The notes beneath the pieces were generated by a model. The model made no database searches and was not told the origin of the DNA. It saw nothing but the letters and a program-made list of their open reading frames with translations. A program made the position numbers and the translations under genes. Positions 59,529 to 64,000 of a stretch of DNA of 64,000 bases are shown here, piece after piece (position 1 is the first letter of the stretch; each line of letters begins with the position of its first letter). The DNA comes from Aggregatibacter actinomycetemcomitans (GTDB lineage: Bacteria; Pseudomonadota; Gammaproteobacteria; Enterobacterales; Pasteurellaceae), in assembly GCF_003130205.1 (NCBI RefSeq), contig NZ_NRDF01000007.1:1-64000 (forward strand), given 5' to 3'.

Positions 59529-60554
59529 CTAATTCTGTTCTTTTAACTGGCGCTGCAACTGATCGCGCAAATTTGGTGGGAGCCCTTTAATTGTAAGCGT
59601 ATCGGCGGCTTCATCCCAAATGATACGTTGATTAATTAACTCGGCATCAAAACTAATGGTCACCCCCTCGCCGGAGCCGGAGAATTTCGTGAGCGACTTA
59701 AGTGCGGTGCGAACCGGCGGTATATTTTCTTCCAAGCCGTAATTTTGCGCTTGAGTAAACTCGGCAAAAGGTTGTTGGTTTAGAGTCGGCAGCTCACCGG
59801 AAAGTTCCGTAAGTTCAATGTCTTCGCCGCTATTTATCTGCCCTTTGCAGTATTCAAATACCTGTTTTTTTACCGCCTGGGTTTGTTCACGATTTAACTC
59901 ACCTTGCGCGCAGTAATCACTCACAGCCTGTAACAAACATTGATTTTGTACTTGCGGATTAAGTCCTTCTTCCGCGCCGAGGAAGTCCATAAAGAAGTCC
60001 GCGATTTTGCGTCCTACGCGCCCTTTGATGAAGGTTAAGTAACGATTGGAATTGGCATTAAGTTGCAGGTCGGTCAAGTTAATGCGTGCCGCCACATCAA
60101 ATTGGGTGATGTCTAAATATTCGGTGCGCTGAATTTCCAGTTTGTCATCCACCAACATACTGACACGACTATCCAATAACGCGATAAACAGGTAATCAGT
60201 GGCGAGAAAATTATATTGGCATAAAACCAAGGTGCCGTTATCGGCAAAATTATATTTACCCAGTTCGTTAATCAATAAATTCGTCGCTTCATAGCTGAAC
60301 GGCAGAAATTCCAGTTCATTTTCCAGCAAGCGATTCAGACTTTGGGCAAACACCGAGGAGTCCAGAAAAACACCGTAACCTTTTGCTTTGTTTTGATAGC
60401 TTTGGTGTAATTGCAACATCATCTGTTCCACTTCCGGCGTGATCGTCAGCACTTGTTCACGTAATACGCTATGCAGTTGCGACGCGCTTTCCGCTTCGGT
60501 TTGATTGGACTTAATAATTTGGTGGAGAATAATTTGTTTAACTGTAATGCTCAT
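59529..60554 (-). CDS. yejK: Nucleoid-associated protein YejK (NdpA)
   Basis: A 341-residue cytoplasmic protein of the NdpA/YejK family. [13 protein letters not shown] at the N-terminus and [20 protein letters not shown] in the middle are conserved. It is a nucleoid protein of unclear role. It is divergent from yejL, as in E. coli. Confidence 0.92.
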   Translation of the reverse strand: MSITVKQIILHQIIKSNQTEAESASQLHSVLREQVLTITPEVEQMMLQLHQSYQNKAKGYGVFLDSSVFAQSLNRLLENELEFLPFSYEATNLLINELGKYNFADNGTLVLCQYNFLATDYLFIALLDSRVSMLVDDKLEIQRTEYLDITQFDVAARINLTDLQLNANSNRYLTFIKGRVGRKIADFFMDFLGAEEGLNPQVQNQCLLQAVSDYCAQGELNREQTQAVKKQVFEYCKGQINSGEDIELTELSGELPTLNQQPFAEFTQAQNYGLEENIPPVRTALKSLTKFSGSGEGVTISFDAELINQRIIWDEAADTLTIKGLPPNLRDQLQRQLKEQN

Positions 60555-60680
60555 GAAATTGTCCTTAAAAAACTCCGCCTATTATAACCGCACTTTTTAC
60601 CAGAACTAACAAAATATGTTAGGATTAGCGCAATTATCGGTTAATATATGCGGCATTTTAAATCGGCAGACCAACCAAAC

Positions 60681-60905
60681 ATGGCAATTCAATCAAAATA
60701 TCAAGATAAACAAATAGATGAAATTCTCAACGACATGATTGCAGTGCTTGAAAAACATCAAGCGCCGCTGGATTTATCCTTAATCGTGTTGGGCAATATG
60801 ACTACCAATTTACTGCTCGGCAGTGTCGGAAAGCAGCAACGACAAGTGCTGGCGAAAGCCTTCTCCGACGCTTTGCTGAATTCCGTTAACACGGCGAACC
60901 AATAG
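60681..60905 (+). CDS. yejL: YejL family protein (UPF0352)
   Basis: A 74-residue helical protein. LEKHQAPLDLSLIVLGNMTT (about residues 24-43) is the family signature. The start at 60681 matches the known N-terminus; an in-frame ATG 11 codons earlier is less likely. No function is known. It is four bases ahead of yejM and always near it. Confidence 0.9.
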   Translation: MAIQSKYQDKQIDEILNDMIAVLEKHQAPLDLSLIVLGNMTTNLLLGSVGKQQRQVLAKAFSDALLNSVNTANQ

Positions 60906-60909
60906 CATT

Positions 60910-62649
60910 ATGTGGAAATTTAACAGCAAACAATATCGTGAAGAAACCTCGCAAAAAATCTCGTGGGGCCACTGGTTTGCTTTTTTTAATATTCTATGGG
61001 CGATTTTTATCGGCGCCCGTTATGCTTTTATTATCGACTGGCCCGACACCCTATTCGGCAAAGTGTATTTTTTCATCAGTTTATTGGGGCATTTCAGCTT
61101 TATTGTTTTCGCCTTTTATTTACTGGTGATTTTCCCCCTCAGTTTTATCGTCAAAAACCACCGCACTTTTCGCGGGCTGACCGTTATTCTTGCAACCATT
61201 AGCAACACATTATTATTAGTGGATACAGAAGTTTTTGTTCGCTTTAATCTTCACCTTTCCTCCTTGGTCTGGAATTTACTGGTGAATCCGGAAAACGGTG
61301 AACTCTCCCGCAACTGGCAGCTTTTTTTCGTACCTATGCCGTTGATTTTATTAATGCAAATGTTGTTTTCCCGTTGGTCTTGGCAAAAATTACGCAGTTT
61401 GGAACGGCAAAAATGGTTGAAGGGCGTAGGCATCTTTTTTGTTTGTACGTTTAGCGCCACCCACCTGATTTATGCGTGGGCGGACGCGTATTTGTATCGT
61501 CCGATTACGATGCAGCGTTCCAATTTTCCGTTGTCCTATCCGATGACTGCCCGCTCACTATTAGAAAAGCGTGGTTTTATCAACAAGCGGGAATACGCCG
61601 AACGGTTGGCACAGGAGGGCCGCTTGGATGCGTTGGCGATTGAATATCCGAAAAACCCACTGATTTTTGATGAACCGGCGGATAAACAAAATATCGTTCT
61701 GATTACGGTTTCCGGCTTGCGTTATGATGCCATCACTGAAGAGAGCATGCCGAATTTAGCGCAGTTCGCCGCCGATTCCACGCAATTTACCAATCATTAT
61801 AGTAGCGGCAATAACAATAACGCCGGTTTAACAGGCTTATTTTATGGTTTGAATGCAAATTATACCGACAGTTTATTGAGCAGCAAAATTCCTTCCGCAC
61901 TGGTTGAACACATGGCGCAACAGAAATACGCGCAAGGGCTGTTTTCCGGCAGAAAGTTTAATTCCAGCATTTTACGGCGTGCGATTTATCAGCAGACCAA
62001 ACTGATCGGTGACACTTCCAATCAAGGGGCGATAAATGCTTTCCAACGTTGGCTGGAGACGGCAAAAACGCAGGGCAAACCGTTCTGGGGCTATTTGAGC
62101 TTGGATATTAAACCAAATTTATCACCGGAGAATTATGCGCAGGAACGTACCAAAATTGATGCATTATTAGGGCAGATTTTGCCGCAATTGGATTTGCCTA
62201 ATACGCTGGTGATTATTACTGCCGAACATGGCTATACTTTCCGGCAGCTCACGGAGAAAGAAGAAAATCACTATTTTGCCCAAGATAAAGTGCGGGTGCC
62301 GATGATCGTGCATTGGCAAGGTTTGGCGAAAGGCAAAGTAACAAAATTAACCTCTCATGTGGATGTGTTGCCGGCGTTAATGAAACACGTTTTCAAGGTG
62401 AAAAACCCCATTGGCGATTACGCGCAGGGACGTGATTTGTTTGACTTGAACCAGACCCCAGATTGGGTATTGGTGTCCAATTATCGCTGGAATGTGATTA
62501 TTCAGCCGGATGGCACGCAATATCATATTGATACCCGCGGAAACTATCAAAAATATGACCGCACTTATCAGAAAATTTCCTCCGCGAGACCGCCGTTAGG
62601 GCTGTTTTTGGAAGTGTTTAATCAAGAGCGTTCATTTTTGGAAAAATGA
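60910..62649 (+). CDS. yejM: YejM/LapC, inner-membrane LPS regulator (sulfatase-like)
   Basis: A 579-residue protein with five N-terminal membrane spans (about residues 20-185, DUF3413) and a C-terminal sulfatase-like periplasmic domain (ITVSGLRYDAITEESMPNLA, about 266-285; ITAEHGYTF). In E. coli YejM (PbgA/LapC) controls lipopolysaccharide synthesis by restraining LapB-FtsH degradation of LpxC. The catalytic Ser/Cys of true sulfatases appears replaced (SGLRYD), as in YejM. It is co-transcribed with yejL. Confidence 0.92.
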   Translation: MWKFNSKQYREETSQKISWGHWFAFFNILWAIFIGARYAFIIDWPDTLFGKVYFFISLLGHFSFIVFAFYLLVIFPLSFIVKNHRTFRGLTVILATISNTLLLVDTEVFVRFNLHLSSLVWNLLVNPENGELSRNWQLFFVPMPLILLMQMLFSRWSWQKLRSLERQKWLKGVGIFFVCTFSATHLIYAWADAYLYRPITMQRSNFPLSYPMTARSLLEKRGFINKREYAERLAQEGRLDALAIEYPKNPLIFDEPADKQNIVLITVSGLRYDAITEESMPNLAQFAADSTQFTNHYSSGNNNNAGLTGLFYGLNANYTDSLLSSKIPSALVEHMAQQKYAQGLFSGRKFNSSILRRAIYQQTKLIGDTSNQGAINAFQRWLETAKTQGKPFWGYLSLDIKPNLSPENYAQERTKIDALLGQILPQLDLPNTLVIITAEHGYTFRQLTEKEENHYFAQDKVRVPMIVHWQGLAKGKVTKLTSHVDVLPALMKHVFKVKNPIGDYAQGRDLFDLNQTPDWVLVSNYRWNVIIQPDGTQYHIDTRGNYQKYDRTYQKISSARPPLGLFLEVFNQERSFLEK

Positions 62650-62907
62650 TTACAAATCCGCCTGACCAATAGCCAAAACCGATTATATTTTTAAGGTTGC
62701 TCGCTTTATACTAGCAGTCAATTTATATCTGGACAAATACGATGTTATTAATTAAAAATCTGCGAATTTTTTATAACATTATCCGTTATTACAATGAATC
62801 TGCTTCATTGTGCACCCTTCTTTTTTCAATTAATAACCTGTCCTCTTTTGAGGATTTTTTCTATTTGCGCCCATCACATTTTCCAATTTGCCTACCATGG
62901 AGTAATC
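62650..62907. other. Leader region before the amidohydrolase
   Basis: This AT-rich stretch of 258 bases has no strong terminator after yejM and no recognised RNA structure. TTTATACT (62705-62712) could be a promoter -10 region. Short open frames cross it without support. Confidence 0.4.
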
Positions 62908-63897
62908 ATGACGAAGAATCATGTTCGGAGTTTCAAAACCTATATTCGAGATGAAATTATTAAAAAAGGTGGCTGGGTTAATGCACACGCGCATGCTGAC
63001 CGCGCTTTTACCATGACTCCGGAAAAAATCGGGATTTATCACAGCAGTAATTTGCAGCAAAAGTGGGACTTGGTGGATGAGGTAAAACGTACCTCATCCG
63101 TGGATGATTATTACGCCCGTTTTTGTCAATCCATCGAATTGATGATTTCCCAAGGGGTCACCGCGTTCGGTACCTTTGTGGATATTGACCCGGTGTGCGA
63201 AGATCGCGCCATTATCGCCGCCCACAAAGCGCGCGAAGTGTATAAAAATGACATTATTCTGAAATTCGCCAACCAAACGTTGAAAGGCGTCATTGAACCG
63301 ACGGCGCGCAAGTGGTTCGACATCGGTTCGGAAATGGTGGATATGATCGGCGGCTTGCCTTATCGTGACGAATTGGATTACGCGCGCGGTTTGGACGCCA
63401 TGGATATTTTGTTGGATAAAGCCAAGTCCCTAGGCATTATGTGCCATGTGCACGTGGATCAATTCAATTCGCCACAGGAAAAAGAAACGGAACAATTGTG
63501 CGATAAAGCCATTGAGCATGGTATGCAAGGCCGGGTGGTGGCGATTCACGGTATTTCTATCGGCTCGCATTCCAAAGAATATCGCTATCGTTTATATGAA
63601 AAAATGCGTCAGGCGCAAATGATGATGATTGCCTGCCCGATGGCATGGATTGACAGTAACCGAAAAGAAGAACTGATGCCATTCCATAATGCGCTCACGC
63701 CGGCGGATGAAATGATCCCGGAAGGCATTACGGTTGCTATCGGCACCGACAATATCTGTGATTACATGGTGCCTTTATGCGAAGGCGATATGTGGCAGGA
63801 GTTGAGTCTGCTGGCGGCCGGTTGCCGCTTCCTGGATTTGGATGCCATGGTGAATATTGCCAGCATCAACGGGCGTAAAGTGTTGGGCATTGATTAG
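62908..63897 (+). CDS. Amidohydrolase, cytosine-deaminase-like
   Basis: A 329-residue metal-dependent hydrolase of the amidohydrolase superfamily. Metal ligands are in WVNAHAHADRAFTM (HxH), CHVHVDQF, VAIHGISIG and the aspartate in IGTDNICDYM, the pattern of cytosine deaminase and related aminohydrolases. The start at 62908 follows TGGAG; upstream frame extension is not conserved. Substrate (cytosine, isocytosine or another heterocycle) cannot be fixed. No permease or pyrimidine gene is adjacent. Confidence 0.8.
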   Translation: MTKNHVRSFKTYIRDEIIKKGGWVNAHAHADRAFTMTPEKIGIYHSSNLQQKWDLVDEVKRTSSVDDYYARFCQSIELMISQGVTAFGTFVDIDPVCEDRAIIAAHKAREVYKNDIILKFANQTLKGVIEPTARKWFDIGSEMVDMIGGLPYRDELDYARGLDAMDILLDKAKSLGIMCHVHVDQFNSPQEKETEQLCDKAIEHGMQGRVVAIHGISIGSHSKEYRYRLYEKMRQAQMMMIACPMAWIDSNRKEELMPFHNALTPADEMIPEGITVAIGTDNICDYMVPLCEGDMWQELSLLAAGCRFLDLDAMVNIASINGRKVLGID

Positions 63898-63902
63898 AAG
63901 GG

Positions 63903-63932
63903 AAAATACCGAGTTTAGTACTCGGTATTTTC
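63903..63932 (+). terminator. Terminator of the amidohydrolase gene
   Basis: AAAATACCGAGT (63903-63914) pairs perfectly with ACTCGGTATTTT (63920-63931) over a 5-base loop, six bases after the stop codon. Confidence 0.92.
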
Positions 63933-64000
63933 GATTAATGCAGCAAAAGTGCAGTATTTTTTCCATGTTTTTAAAGGAAAAGTGCGGTGGGTTTTAGCGG

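Noticed and set aside
62742-62954. 70-codon plus-strand frame in the leader of the amidohydrolase
   Set aside because: It overlaps the real gene in another frame, has biased AT-driven composition and no recognisable domain.

Overview
This window is chromosomal DNA from a member of the Pasteurellaceae, most likely an Aggregatibacter-type species. The main evidence is the very frequent 9-base uptake signal AAGTGCGGT and its complement ACCGCACTT, inside genes and as inverted pairs in terminators. Gene order is gamma-proteobacterial (hemCDXY divergent from cyaA; nudC-hemE-yjaG-hupA; yejK divergent from yejLM; tamAB). hemC, hemD and hemE are intact, unlike Haemophilus influenzae, which depends on external heme. 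The genus call is inference; the family call is firm.

Layout. 0-5.2 kb: the 3' end of tuf, then a divergent ribose-type sugar ABC transporter with an L-xylulose-kinase-like FGGY kinase. 5.2-12.1 kb: an intact tex, a LysR/DASS transporter/histidine phosphatase block, a decayed second piece of tex, and greB. 12.1-14.5 kb: a ZAS-type anti-sigma factor with its ECF sigma factor, a Met/His/Lys-rich MxKDx-repeat secreted protein, and yhhQ behind a preQ1-I-type riboswitch. 14.5-29.6 kb: hemY-hemX-hemD-hemC (minus strand), cyaA, a NarP-type regulator, tamA-tamB and ppx/gppA. 29.6-38 kb: pckA, a DUF3108 protein, nudC-hemE-yjaG-hupA, and a DeoR regulator with glmS.

38-49 kb is an accessory-looking block. 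It holds a secreted dienelactone-hydrolase-like enzyme, two CrgA/YafC-type LysR regulators, a carboxylesterase, three aldo/keto reductases and a HigB/HigA-like toxin-antitoxin pair. One hydrolase and one reductase are frameshifted. Several families of palindromic repeats fill the spacers. Three promoter regions share a conserved dyad of the form TTGTGAAT-n3-ATTCAAcAAT, which looks like a common operator, possibly for the LysR proteins.

49-52.9 kb: an LCM-type methyltransferase, a complete IS3-family element (50131-51388) and a YjgR-type ATPase. The IS sits exactly in the GATC loop of an uptake-signal terminator hairpin and duplicated those four bases. 53-64 kb is again conserved: yiiM-ychJ-yihY-dtd, gltS, cpxRA, bamE, yejK, yejL-yejM and a cytosine-deaminase-like amidohydrolase.

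No rRNA, tRNA or CRISPR array was recognised. The most distinctive items are the ECF sigma/MxKDx locus, the shared operator in the reductase/esterase block, the broken tex duplicate next to greB, and the IS in a terminator loop.
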